Origin: Zygnema circumcarinatum
Taxonomy: Eukaryota; Streptophyta; Zygnematophyceae; Zygnematales; Zygnemataceae
Direction of reading: 5' to 3'
NCBI GenBank assembly: GCA_037447605.1
Contig: CM074813.1
Span: forward strand, 1,154,802 to 1,218,801
Length of the DNA stretch: 64,000 bases
Part shown: one piece after another, positions 47,301 to 59,298 of the stretch
How the letters are laid out: the number at the start of each line of letters is the position of its first letter
Position numbering within the stretch: position 1 is the stretch's first letter
Position numbers and translations under genes: made by a program
The notes under the pieces: generated by a model
Databases searched by the model: none
What the model saw: only the letters and a program-made list of their open reading frames with translations
What the model was told of the DNA's origin: nothing

Positions 47301-48827
47301 TGAAGTGGAAAAAGGTAAAATTTGCGAAAACAAAAGTGGAGGCATGAGCAGGCCGAGACTAACATGAAACACTTGACAAAAAGAAAACCGTCTTAGGAAA
47401 CAGAAAGCCAAACCAAAAGAATGAGAGCCAAGCAAGAAGATCTTACTGCTTGTTCCCGACCCTTTTCTTCCAATGATTTCGCACCGCGAAACTCAACTGC
47501 ATATGTAGGCGTTTTGCAAAAGGGGCACCTGACAAGGATAGAAAGGTTCCAAAGGTCCAGCTTCAGTTTCAGTTCAAGTATCAGAAGGAAAGGAACCAAT
47601 CGGAAAATAGAACAAATAAAGCAGACTCAGCTGCCATCGCCATTCTTGGTTGAAATCAATGGCTACATTCAGAGACATCTATCCTACATATTGGTACTGC
47701 AATGCCACTCAAGATTAAAAATGGGTTGAAACACTTAGCAAGGGCAAAATAAGCATCCAGGGCGTACTGCATTGCACGAGCTGCATGTGGAGACTTCATT
47801 TGTAGGAAACATTCTGCTCAAAGGCAACAAATAACTTGGTTAGGACCTGCAAAACATGCATGCACTATGAAACAAGGCAGGGAAATAAACCTGCTGTTCA
47901 CGAAGTATTGAGTTATATGAGGAACGATAGCTGTGGTTGATGCCTCCCTCAGAAAGGTGTGGTCCATCCCTTTGACAAGTTTCAGTGCAGTAGTCCAGTA
48001 TTTTCATACAAGGTCAAATTCAAGACGTAGCAAGGACAAAGAAAAGAAGCAACTACTTCACCTGTACAAATGCCTTTTCCACAACACTTCGACCGATTGA
48101 GACTCGGGTAATGCTGCGAGGCAAGGAAAGCAGCAACAAGCAAACAAAGAAAATAGGTGAGGAAAAGGGACAGACAGTGAGCATGAGAAGGCAAGGAGGG
48201 AGAACGTACCGTACAAGAGAAAGAGAACAAACAAGGACGAGAAAAAAGAGAAGGCAGAGAGGGAGAAAGTACATAAAAGAGAGGTAAGACAGAGAGGGAG
48301 ACGGGAAAAGAGACTAAGAGGTCAGAGGGAATCAGAGAGGAGGCGGGAGAAAGATTCAGTAGGGACAGCAGAAACAGAATATGGAAAGTGAGAGGGGAGG
48401 AAGAAAGAACGAGAAAGTAAAAAGACAAGTAGGGACAGGACAAAACCGGGATGCGAAAACCCGGATACAATTGAGCAGCATCAACTCCCAGTTACAAATT
48501 TAGTAACTCACACAATGCCATTGGTTCTGAAATTCACTGAAAACGAAAGGAGTGCAGTTACCAAAAGTTCTTTCAAGCAGAAGAAGAACAAAATTCCAGT
48601 GCAGAGTCATTTTGCCATCAGAATGTACAGCTCACCAGAAAGCAGATTGGGCACTCCTCCAGCTCGATGTTGGCCTCGTCGCAGCCGAGGTAGCAGGGCG
48701 CAAGCTTGCCATCCAGGATGAGGCGGCGCAGCTTGCGATGGTCCACGTCGCGGTGCGTATAGAGGCCCTGCGGCCGAGTAAACTGCTCCGCCACCGGGGC
48801 CCTCCTCTTGCTGCCCTTATTCCCCAT
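44326..48827 (-). CDS. DA2/SIP5-like RING-type E3 ubiquitin ligase with UIM-like motifs
   Basis: Exons, high to low: 48827-48636, 48113-48062, 47813-47768, 47528-47447, 47025-46337, 46103-45989, 45531-44326; 793 residues, phases consistent. The N-terminus MGNKGSKRRAP, then FTRPQGLYTHRDVDHRKLR and a split RING (ECPICFL, YPSLNRSKCCGKGICT, ECFLQMKSPH, CPFCKTPTYAVEFRG; about 58-120) match plant DA2 and its relatives. DA2 ubiquitinates proteins that limit organ growth in Arabidopsis; in yeast the related Sip5 has a role in glucose signalling. A helical acidic segment ending LREAIRQSLQ (about 377-392) and EEQLALAMALSLTEAEA (about 755-771) both fit the ubiquitin-interacting motif. Between them lie six copies of a hydrophobic IxLPDLM-type motif. 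The acceptor of exon 6 (gatgaag) has a poor pyrimidine tract and is the least certain join. Confidence 0.87.
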
Positions 48828-50766
48828 GGCTCTGGCGTTGCAGACCTCGGTTCCGCTCTCTCGCACTTCCTGTCTCTCTCTCTCTCGCTCTTTCTAGTTC
48901 TCTCTCATCTATCCTCTCTCTCTCCTTTTCTTTCTCTCTCTCACACACAGACACACACTCTCGTTCGCCGAATTTCCTTGGACATCCCTTGCTTCCTTGT
49001 CTCTCTCTATCCCTTGCTCTCTCTGTTTCGTTTCCTCTACGCTTCGTCCCTTTCTCCTTCTCCCTCCTCGTCCTTGCTTTACTTTCGCCCCATCTCGGTC
49101 AACTTCTTGGTTTTCTCTTCCCTCCTCTCTTTCTGCAATCCTCTTTTGCTCTAGGCTGTCATCGTTAGGACTGTTCTCCTGCTTTCCCGGATGTATGTGT
49201 TTTCCACTCTCCCGCCGCTCCCTTTCCTCCCACTCTGAAGATCGCTTTCCTTTGCTCTCCACCGCTCACTCGAGTCCGCCTGCTTCATCCAGTAGCCTGC
49301 GTCCTTTTCCGTCTACGTTTCTTCTTTCTTTCTGCGTTTTGTTCCCCTCACGCTCCTTCACTGCCTGCCTATTTCTGCCCCCCTCCACCTTCCCTCCTTC
49401 CCACTCTCTCACCTTGCCTCCCCCGTGCCCCGCTTCTCCTCTCGGACCTGCTGCCTCTAGACCTTCATCTCCCGTCTCTGTCTTTCAGAGCGCAGGCAAG
49501 AGATCAAACTTCTGCAGGCACGTGTAGTCCCAGAAATTTGGCCCTTTTGATGAGCGCGAACAACTGTCCATGAGGAACGCAGAGATTACGAATGTGCGGG
49601 AAGAGGCGTGTGGAAACATTCAATATTTGCAGTGATAATATACGAGGAATGCTTGCACGTGAGGGCGGGCTAACGAGCAGAGAGATGCAGGCAGGCAGAC
49701 AGCCATGGCTGCGAGCCAGCAAGCGGAGGGCCTGCAAGAGCGTGGAAGCAGCACCATGCATGCGTGCAGGCGGGCTGGCTTGCTCACTTTGGGTCAACTC
49801 TGGATCCGACGATCAACAAGTTGAACATATTCTCGTTGAAAACCTTCCCATGCTAGAACAATATCAGAAATAGTACATGTGTCTCCATTGAAACACCACG
49901 TTTCTCTTACTGCTTCCGAATCGAGTCCCGAAGGACAATCTTTCCGATTGCTTGAAGTTGAATTTTGACAAGCCTACACTGGAATTTGCAAATTGGCCAG
50001 TTGATCTGGATCAACAAAGTACTGCATCTGGTCGCTTCGGCAAGATTCAACGAGTCAACAGGCGAATTGGTGGATCTTCGCGGACCAATTCCGGCCCCAA
50101 CGCGGCGGAGCCAGCACCGGCCTTGTCACTTGTCGCGCAAGCTTGCTTTGACATCATCATCAGAAATCGAAACCAGTACCTGGTTATGGCACCCCTGCGC
50201 ACCAGGAAGTCAAACCCGAGTACTGCCTCCGAAATAGGCCCTGAGCGCGATGTCCCGCGGTTGACCCGCCCGCCCAGCGCCCGGTGCCGTCACTGCCGTC
50301 CGTTCGTTCGTCCGTCCGTCCGGAGGCAGGCATGCATGCATGTATGCCATCCATGGAAAGCATGCATGCATGCATGTATGTATGCATGCATGTATGTATG
50401 AATGCATTGTACCGATCGCCATGCTAGTAGCTATGCTAGTTCCACGTCTTGCCGACGTTGCCGCCATCGAGCGCACCTAGTAATCAGCGACTCTCAACAA
50501 GCCTGTGCACAAGACACTGTATCAACAAGTTTTCTGTGTTTACAATGTTTTGTTTAGAGTTACAACATCCGCAACGAGCCCTTCAGATATTTCCAAAGAT
50601 GCACCACTGTACATGGACATATGCTTCAGAAAAAGGCCAAACGCCTTAATTATACAACTCGACGGAGATGATAATTACACGTTGTTGCTTGCCAGAGCGC
50701 ATGTTAAGCAGGCCTAATCATCTGTTAAACGCTTCCGAACTGCCCTTTTTCCAAGGAAACTAACCA
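48828..50766. other. Spacer upstream of the DA2-like gene
   Basis: CT-rich simple sequence (48850-49060, 49380-49440) and CATG-type repeats; no domain or exon chain recognised on either strand. Frames of 60-200 codons here are Ser/Leu/Phe-rich artefacts of the CT tracts. It should contain the DA2-like promoter and the 3' UTR of the methyltransferase gene. Confidence 0.5.
50331..50404. repeat. CATGCATG/TGTATG simple repeat
   Basis: Alternating GCATGCATGCATG and TATGTATG words with a short interruption (ccatccatgg), highly self-complementary and able to form hairpins. Intergenic. Confidence 0.85.
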
Positions 50767-53693
50767 CTACATGCTCATATTGGGGATTTTCCGTTCAAAA
50801 GACGCTAAGAACTCGGTGTTGCCTTCGGCGCCTTTTATCGGCGACGGAATCCAACCTCGGCAATGGAAGCCCATGCCTTCCACGCCCGAGATGACTCGAG
50901 TCAAGACCTGTTGGTTCACACACACGAACACGCGCACAAGTTCCATGAACAAATTAATAACAAACCATGTGCGTGATGGTCACACAAGCATCTGCATTCC
51001 CAGCTGTACAACACCAGCAACAGATCAATGACTAGTGTGCATTTGTATCAAGTACAGAGAATGAAATTTGGCACGTCTCAAGACGTGTTACCCATGCTAT
51101 GCCTAATTGTAACTTCATACATTCCAATCCCGGGTCTGAAGTTACAGAAGACAGCTTCAACTCATCAGAATAAGCAGCACGTAACGACCACTCTTAAATC
51201 ACCAGAAATGGCTCACCCCATCATGCACTTGAGGGTCTCTCACGACTCCCCCGTCACCGACCTGTCCGTGCACCCATCAACCCTGTTGGAACACTAGGAA
51301 CATCTGTACATTGGCAGGAAGTAATTCCTTGAATACATCAATCTTTGCTTATTGTTATGTCCTGGAGGCATAGTAGACACGATCGAATCAGAAAAGTTGT
51401 CCCTGACCTATTGCAATTTTTACTCACTTGATCTTTCCGTGCCTCAAACTGCGGTTTGATGAGCGCCACCATCCGTCCTTGGGCTTTCAGTACTCGGCAA
51501 ACTGCTGGCATAACCTGCATTCCAGATGACCCACGTTTCAATGGTCCAACTTTACAAATATACAAGAGCGCTCTGTTGGAGTACAATAAAATAGGAGACT
51601 TGGAATGTGAGCTCACGGTAAGAATAGAGATGAAGGAGAGGTCGAGGGTTACGAGGTCGACTTGCTGTGGAAGGCCTTCAAGGTAGCGCAAATTAGTTCG
51701 CTCATAAATTGTAACACGTGGATCTGTCCGAATCCGTTCGCTCACCTGCAATCACTCCAAAAAACAAAAAAATATTATGTCTCTCCTTACAGTGATTTGG
51801 ATGTTCAGAGACAAAATGCAAACATGATAAATCTATTTCAAGTTCCTATTATACAAAACAAGGCAAGAGTTGACGTAGGGGTACTGAGAGGAGCCGACGT
51901 AACTAACCTGCCCGTATCCAACATCTACCCCATATACGTGTGCCGCTCCATGCTGCAGAACACAGTCAGTAAAACCGCCTGTTGAAATTCCCGCATCGAG
52001 GACTACCGCTCCCATTACATCAACCTTAAAGTGGGACAAAGCTGCTTCCAGCTTCAACCCAGCCCTGTAGTTCCCTGTCAGGAGCTACGAAAGTAAAAGA
52101 TAGTCTGAGAAGGACGATAGAAACAGGAGGGGAGAGGGAGAGAAGGAGTAGAAGAGGACAGGGGAAAAGGGAAAGGGAGCAAAACAGCAGGATACAGACG
52201 CAAGAGGAAGAAGGACAGTTGCATAGGAGAGAGGCACCTGCAGACATAACGAGGAACCTCCGCAATAAGATCTATTTTGGCTGTTTCATAAAGAGCCGTT
52301 CCAGGTTTCAAGACAGGTTGTCCCTCAACGAGCACTTTCCCTGAAAAGCCTCCAACAATACACAATGAAACAACAAACTGATTTAGAATCGACATTCAGT
52401 CACGAAAAGATAAACAAATTATTCTGAATGCATACATGCTTAAGTGCGCATATGCATATTAAACCCAATACTTCAACTAGAAAGTGGAAAAAACGAAGGA
52501 CTTGACAGAACGATAAACTGTATATACATGGCATACATCTTGAACTCACTCAAATCCAAAAGTAGCTGTCAACATATATCGTACAGCAAGCAGTCGTCAG
52601 GGAGGCCACCTTGCAAAATCCATGAGTTGATAGCTCCGGCTGTGTGCTGTGGAAAACGCTCACGGCATATATCATCCAACCGACGTTTCCGTCGTGTTTG
52701 TCTGCACAAAGTTTTTAGGGTGTGCGCAGGGGAGAGGCAAGGGGAGCGACGAATGAGAGAGGAAGACAAGAAGAGAAGGGAATGGGCGGATAAAAACACG
52801 AATGGAGGACAGGAGATAGGAAAGAGGTGGAAAAGATGGTAAACGGAAAAAGACGATATGTGAAACGAGAGAAATGGAGAGAGTGGAGAGGTACGAGGAG
52901 AGCGAGGAAGAGAGGAGGGAGAGAGAGGAAGAGGTCGGGATGAGGGGTCAGAAGCGGCAAGAGAGGGAGAATGTAAAGCAAGGGAGAGAGAGGAGAGGTA
53001 CGAGGAGAGCGAGGACGAGAGGCGAGAGACAGAGTGGACGAGGCCGGGATGAGGGGTCAGAAGCGGCAAGAGAGGGAGAATATAAAGCAAGGAAGGGATG
53101 GGGCAAATGGAGAGAGGAGGAAGGAAGGAAATAAAAGGAGGGCAAGAAAAGGAAAAAAAGAAGAAAGGAGACTGAAAGAGGGCTACGAGTGGTGAAACTA
53201 TGGCTTGCGCTCATATTTTTTGGCAGAGCACTCTCATCACCCGCTTACATATCACGGAAATAACGACCTAAGCAGAAAGTTTTCTAATACAGAAAATTTC
53301 GCATCCAGTCCCCATTCAGAGTGTTCCACGAAAGTGCGTTCGGAACACGTACCTTGATGTACGATCTTCTTCCTGAACGACTTGAGAGCTTGGCTCCCTT
53401 GAATCTTCATTTGAAGAAGCTGTCGTTGGTGTACTAAAAATCCTAGAATTGCTCTCAAAAGCAATTCCCCTTCTCATGAAATGTAAGTATGAACTATTTA
53501 ATCTAGCAATGCCAGTTGTGACGACTTTCTTGCAGGGTTGTAACATGTCATCCATCGCATGCACATCGCGTATTCCACAGATGCCATGCATGCCCTGCCT
53601 CTGAAACATGGCGCATGCAACCTTAGCCATGGATGCCATGCTCAGACTTTCCAGTTTGCCTGTGTCAAGACTTCCAATCGCTGTAAAATTCAA
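50767..53693 (-). CDS. TlyA-type (S4 + FtsJ-like) rRNA 2'-O-methyltransferase, probably organellar
   Basis: Exons, high to low: 53693-53353, 52701-52610, 52340-52238, 52064-51908, 51745-51617, 51514-51428, 51261-51217, 50907-50767; 364 residues, phases consistent. Residues 1 to about 113 look like an organelle-targeting and linker region rich in Met, Ser and Arg. They are followed by an S4 RNA-binding domain ([31 protein letters not shown]) and the methyltransferase fold with the SAM motif [43 protein letters not shown] and GGVVRDP, and the conserved tail [14 protein letters not shown]. Bacterial TlyA methylates ribose of rRNA; plant homologues are annotated as FtsJ-like or hemolysin-like. 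The inferred role is plastid or mitochondrial rRNA modification. Several in-frame Met codons in the first exon leave the exact start open. Confidence 0.87.
52890..53104. repeat. Tandem duplication of about 107 bp in an intron
   Basis: The segment starting ggtacgaggagagcgagga near 52890 is repeated near 52997. Both copies contain gatgaggggtcagaagcggc and agagagggagaat. They diverge at scattered positions. It lies in intron 1 of the TlyA-type gene. Confidence 0.8.
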
Positions 53694-54783
53694 ACCGCGG
53701 ATTCATCGTGGAGATTTATGGGACCTTCTTCCAAAAACTCATGGAGAAATGTGAGCTGAAATTACCCACATATACGGTGCGATAGGCGCATCTCATCTCT
53801 GTGGAATGACGGGGGTACTGTATTGAAACCCTAAAAACTGGCCCATGCACTGCACGTGCAGTACGGCAGACGCCCGTATGGTACAGTACGCGCACATACA
53901 GTACTCCTACTTGACTCGATATATCTCGATACGATGTTTTACAAACTTCAATGCGATATATACAGCACACTTTCTGACGTTTCTATGAGGTACTGTTCGG
54001 CCGAAGTTGCCGACGTCTGAACTGCGGTTTTTGGGCCTGCAAGATGCGCTCAGGCTTAAAAACGGTTGTGGTGTATGGCTTTATGCTTTGTGGGTTCCGT
54101 AGATTACAGGCATTCGCAAGTGCCACAACATGGTAGCATTGAACACAGCTTTTAGAAGATAATTTGGTTTTTTTGTTTCTCTGAAATCTCTGCTCTTATA
54201 CTCCTTGTTTCCTAATAAGAATGCAATTTTCGTCTCAAAATGACACTGATTATTATGCTTCAGAAGAAAAGAAGCCACAAACAGTTGCATAGACTAAAAT
54301 GGTTACAAAATTCACAGCATTCGATTAGACAAGTACGTTAGGATAAGCCATCCCCAACCAAAGCGCTACTGCAACATTATGTTTGGACAAAAGAAGGCAA
54401 CGTACGACAAAAAAAAGGCACAAATTCTCGTTGTAGCTCTCTCTCAACCCTCCCTCTCCTCTCCCTTACGAGTGAAGACAAGCTAACCGAGGTACTTCGT
54501 CAAAAGAACTTCACCTGCCCGAAAACATCAAAGTCTGACCAGAAACGAACACATCTGCAAAGCTATATGTACATGAAAACTCGGAAAATTTCAGCTAAGT
54601 CCCGCTAAGGCTGCACGACTGCTCGATCCGGTTTCTTGCTCCCTGCAACCATAGAATGAAACAATCGTCCATTCAGCCAAACTGACTTAAACATGAAACA
54701 ACGGCAAAACGAGGCGGGCGTTGACAACATTTGAGTATGCCACAAAAGTTGATGGGGACGCTATAGAACCGGCTACAGTACCT
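53694..54783. other. Spacer between the methyltransferase start and the LEA gene end
   Basis: No coding content recognised. Around 53849-53862 is the 14-base palindrome ACTGCACGTGCAGT, followed by several GTAC words (53862-53900) and a TATATC-rich patch. At about 160 bases upstream of the methyltransferase start codon this is a plausible promoter. Confidence 0.5.
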
Positions 54784-56426
54784 TCAGTGCCCGGCCGTCT
54801 TTTTTGCCCTGTTCCGCATTTTATCCACTGACGTTCGCCCTTCCTCGTCGCTGAGGGGAGCATGGCTGTCCGAGCTGTTCGCAGTCCCCTCCAACTCATG
54901 CTTTGCGCCATTTGCCGCACTGCTCACTCCGTTCGTCTTAGCGGACTTTTCGACATCTTGCACTTTCCCGTTCAACTCACGGCCGGCTCGTGTTCCCTGC
55001 TCCTCTGCCTCTTCTATTCCTGCTTGTGCACTTTCCTGGAAATCCTTAATCGCTTCCTTCGCCTCACTCCCGATCTCCCGAGACGCCTCCTCAATATCCT
55101 GCTGTACATTCCAAGCGGCTCCCTCCCCCTTCTTCGCGGTATCTCCAGCTGCATTACGTACATCTTTACCAGTCTCCTTCAGACCATGTCCCACTTCTTC
55201 TGTTCCATGCTCGATGTTTCCTTGCAAATCCCCACTTTTCGCTTTCGTCTGCTTTCCCAAATCATGTGCAGTCCCACGAACCACTTCCTCGGCATCATCC
55301 ACCGTCCCCTTAAACTCATTACCCGCTCTTCGAGCCTCGCTACCTACTTCCTGAGTTGTTCCCTTTGCTTTGGACTTCACATCTTCAGCAGTGTCAACAG
55401 CTGTATCTTTCGCTTTTGTTCCGACCTCTTTTGTCTTCTCCTTCACATCTTCTCCCGTCTCCTTCACTCTATCAGTAGCTTCTTCTGCCTTACCTCTTAC
55501 ACGTTCACCCGCCTCTTGAGCCTTTCCACCAGCTTGCTGGGCTTTTTCCTTCGCTTCATGTCCAATATCCTGTGCAGTCTCCTTCGTCTTTTGGCCCACC
55601 TCCTCCGCTTTTCCCTTGACTGTTTCGCCAGTCTCTTGCACCTTGTCACCGGCCTGCTGCGCCTTCTCTTTGGCTCCCTGCCCAACATCCTGCGCCTTTC
55701 CCTTAACAGTCTGGGCTGTTTCTTTCACCTGTTCACCTGCTTTTTCTGTCGTCTTTTGAGCCTGTGACACAATATTATTGAAAACAATGAGCATACCGTC
55801 ACTACAGGGATTTTCCCACGGTGACATTAACAAGTAAGGTAGTCGTCTGCAAACAAATTCAGATAAAACACGAGAAGTGCCAGCTATAAGTATGATAGAG
55901 CAGCAGGTTTTCCCGCGTAAGTAAGATTACCTGCTCAGCAGTGCCTGTAAGAATGTCCTCTGTCTTCTGGGCGACACCTCCGAGTGTTTCTTCCACTTTG
56001 TCAACCAGCCGGTGCGCCTGATCCTCCAACTGTATTCGTCATTCACATAACAAGGAATGAAATAAATAACCCCCTGGCGTGATCTGCCTCTCAACTTTAC
56101 TAAAAGGGTACTAAATGTAGGGCCATCACTTAAAAAAAATAAGTGCAAAAGGACAACTACATGCTGTACAGAGTGCTGAAGTGCTGACTGCGCACACAGC
56201 AAAAATATTGTTTCATAAAATCAACATGACGTTTCTAATCATGTGACGTACACAAACAAAAAAAAAGGTGAGTATAACCCACTGTTCCATCATCATCTGC
56301 GTTAGCTCTCAAGGTTGTGGACAGCTTCCGCGGACTACATCTCCTCCTGCTCTCAGTGAGGCGCAGCGAAGTTGGAAGTAACCTCAAACGCCTTAGTCTG
56401 TCAGGAACCACTGCGTGCGTCAGCAT
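54784..56426 (-). CDS. Group-3 LEA (LEA_4 family) protein with an N-terminal presequence
   Basis: Exons, high to low: 56426-56283, 56029-55931, 55761-54784; 406 residues, phase 0 at both joins. The first exon codes for an Arg/Leu/Ser/Thr-rich, acid-poor segment (RLRRLRLLPTSLRLTESRRR) typical of a chloroplast or mitochondrial transit peptide. The rest is a highly charged, Cys-free repeat region of 11-residue type units such as AKEKAQQAGDKVQ, VKGKAEEVGQKTKE and VKEKTKEVGTKAKD, expected to be disordered in water and helical on drying. LEA_4 proteins accumulate under desiccation, salt or cold and protect membranes and enzymes. It ends AKKTAGH. The upstream spacer has ABRE-like elements. A long open frame on the other strand is a shadow of the repeats. 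Confidence 0.88.
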
Positions 56427-57099
56427 TCTAATGCGGAGACTTCTTAGACACTAGTTATCCAAAATGAACTTCAGATCTCTGCAACTGAGCCCGTACCACT
56501 GCACAGAGTCAAGTCACATCACTCCGGCCATCCGGCCCTACGTCCAAACACCATCTGCGGCTTTTTATGTCATTCATCACGCATCTCCTTACATCCCGTA
56601 TTCCCAAACCACACTGTAACCATCAACAGTACGTTCTTCATCAAGAAGTGTGCCAGCCATTCATCGATACAATAATCTTCCCCATCATCTGCGTGACATC
56701 TTCCCTGTTTGAAGTACGAACTCAGTAGTACTTCCCAGAAACTGATACCGAATCATACGTTTAACACCGAAGCAAGAAGCATCAACAGGAAAACAAGGCA
56801 GCAGAGTGAAACTTGAGCAATTGAACAATTTTCAACAAAAATCTTGAAATTAATCCATGCTGAACGTGTGCATCTCTATACAATTAAAGATAAGCATTGC
56901 ATTATCCTACGACAGGTAACCGCAATCCGACCGTTGGAGAAACAATTCCAAGAAAAGAAACATGCTGCACCATTGAGCACTTTCCTGACCTCTGTGAACC
57001 TGCCCCATTCCATCGACTGCCTGTAGCTGCACATGTAGGGGCAGCTGCAACAGCAGAGACAACTGCGGCCGCCGTCGTTGCAAGAGCCGCCATGGATGA

Positions 57100-57175
57100 G
57101 CAGCAGTGGACCAGCAGCAGCAGTGGACCAGCAGCAGCAGTAGCAGCAGCAGTAGCAGCAGCAGCAAGAAGCAGC
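57100..57175. repeat. CAG/CAGCAGTGGAC repeat
   Basis: Imperfect CAG trinucleotide run with embedded cagcagtggac units. It has no start-to-stop context with recognisable protein on either strand. Confidence 0.85.
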
Positions 57176-57288
57176 AACCTCCAACCACGACCTCCCGAGA
57201 TTCCTTACAACAGCGCACAGCTAAAGCGCGCGTCGGCGCTTTCTGGAACCTCCCTCCCTCGCTGGACCTGCGCGCCCTCAGGGCGTGC

Positions 57289-57438
57289 CACGTGGAGCCG
57301 CTCCTCGGTGTGCCCCGGCGAGGTGGAAAGCGCGGCCACGTGGCAGCGCTCAGCGTTGTCCATTGTGCGCCACGTGTCGCCCTCGGCCGGCGAGTGCGAA
57401 CGTGGCACGAGTTGGACGAAACGGCGGAGCCACGTGGC
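57289..57438. promoter_or_regulatory. ABRE/G-box cluster
   Basis: Five ACGTG-type sites in 150 bases: CACGTG at 57289, GCCACGTGGC at 57335-57344, CACGTG at 57371, ACGTGGC at 57400-57406, GCCACGTGGC at 57429-57438. ACGTGGC is the core of the plant ABA-response element. The cluster lies about 0.9-1.0 kb upstream of the LEA start codon and 1.9 kb upstream of the sulfurase start codon. LEA genes are typical ABRE targets, so the link to the LEA gene is the more natural reading. Confidence 0.55.
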
Positions 57439-59298
57439 GACCGGAAGGGCCGGGTGGGGCACTGCGTCGAACGAGACTGTCGTATCGTATCGTATCGAGT
57501 ATCGTCCGCGCGACCTGGCTTTACCGTACCGGGCGGCAGACGAGGCGAACGGCGGGTTGTGGTTGTAGGGATGGCCCGTGTATTAAAGTCGGACTATTTT
57601 ATGCGTTTAAAACATGTAATGGAGTCTAAAGTTTTAGAGAGGCCAACGAGAGATCAATGCCACTCCCACCCTGTTCTTAAGTTTTAGACTTTAAATCAAA
57701 AGAAAGGAAGTGTCATTCAATGACCTCACGATGGCGAGGCCATCAAACGTATATGGACAAAATCAACATGGGAAACTGGCCGCAAAGGACCTGAGGACAA
57801 AAGAAAAAAGCTAGGAACGAAAATCTACGCCTAGACTCAACACCGCTTCAAGCCCTCCCTCGAAGCAGCCGCAAAGGTGAAGGGGAATGGATCCGACATC
57901 AAATTTGTTTGAACTGCACAATTAAACATTAAACATTTTGTACGACCGTATACATACTGTACGGAGGACGTACAGTCGTACAGTCAAACATTGGTACTGT
58001 ACTGTAATAAAGACCCTAAAGCTTAACATACCTGCCGGACCTTATAGCCCTGTATGGCCATCCCGAGGTTGGAGGCACACGTCACAGGCGCGTACGAATG
58101 GCTGTGTCTGTGCTCGTCGATGGAGGAGGTTGCAGTTGTGGATGCAGTTGCACAGATGTGTGATGGTACCAATGAAACGCTGGACGGCCCATGCCATTGG
58201 CTCAACTTTGTAATTCATTGTTGAGGTCGCTCAGCATAGAACTGCAGTTCGCACTTTATCGCGTGGCTTTGTAGATCGGACGGTTTAGACTACTTTGCCT
58301 CTAAACATACAGTTCTTGTGTCGTTTGAGGCGCCGTCAGTAAAAAATCGTATCATCGGTGGCTTGCAGAATTCAAGCATAAGATGTCGCGACTTTTATTG
58401 CATGTTGCATTGCACCAGATGCTTACAGCGCTGCGTGATGTGGTGAATGAAACAAAGCAGTTAAGAATGAGACTGAAGTTGACGAAAAGAAGGCTTGAAT
58501 GGCCTCAAGAACAAAGACTACATTGTGTTGCTTCCGGTGTAATTTTGGCGGCTAATCTTTAGGAATGAACAGTATAATTGAAGACTTGACGTTTTGAGGA
58601 TGAGAGTTTTGGAAGAGAAAAGCATAAGATACTTTGTGCTTCCGGTCAAGTTTTGGAACAAAGCTGTCGTATTTGGGGATTGATGTTTTACGTGCTGAAT
58701 TCTAAATGACTAAAACGAGGTTTGTTATGGAAGAAACGGTTGAAGAATGAGTTCAGTCCAACATTGCGTATGTTGCAGGTTAAGTATCAGGAATGAATCC
58801 AGTCAACAACTCACATCTCTTTCCTTTTCATCCTTAGGTCCTTGGTGACCCATTCTCCCGGTTTCCCCACATTGTTTTTTTGTCCGTACACATTTGATGG
58901 CGTCGCCATCGTGAGGTCAACGCGATTGTTGCTCGTGACTCTACTTCAATAACGTTATAAGAATTAATATAAAATGAAAAAATTACTTTTATGTCCCCAA
59001 CCCCACTCTTTTGCCTATGCGCACTGCGGTCTTCAGCCTTGGTCCAAGTCATGACGTCAGGAGTATGCTGACGCCACCTTCCCCGCGAAGTTCGAGCCCG
59101 TCCACGTGAACGCGTCCGCTTGTGTGTCCAAGTCGAGCAGGATTCCTTTATCATGACGTCATCACATTCATCCCGAGCAGGGGAAGGCGCTGAGCGCTGG
59201 GCGGGCTGAGGGGCGAATGCTGCAAAGGAGTCGAGGGGGGAGGGAGGAGGCTGCAGGGGTCCATGGTCGAGGATTACGCGTTCCGGGTGTGAGCAGCC

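Larger units (their letters stand above)
56427..59298. other. Divergent 2.9-kb spacer between the LEA and Mo-cofactor sulfurase genes
   Basis: Contains a CAG-type repeat (57100-57175), a GC-rich G-box cluster, a GTAC-rich patch (57935-58005) and AT-rich sequence from 58250 to 59000. TGACGTCA, a bZIP (CRE-like) palindrome, occurs at about 59154, with a related TGACGTCAG at 59053 and a CACGTG at about 59084, all within 250 bases of the sulfurase start codon. A Gln/Ser-rich frame at 57106-57687 is not accepted as a gene. Confidence 0.55.

Noticed and set aside
54862-55767. 301-codon Cys/Leu/Phe-rich frame on the plus strand
   Set aside because: Shadow of the LEA repeats on the other strand; the minus frame has family-typical charged 11-residue repeats and phased introns.
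57106-57687. 193-codon frame beginning with Gln/Ser repeats
   Set aside because: Starts in a CAG repeat and continues through GC-rich G-box DNA; no domain and no splice-consistent partner.
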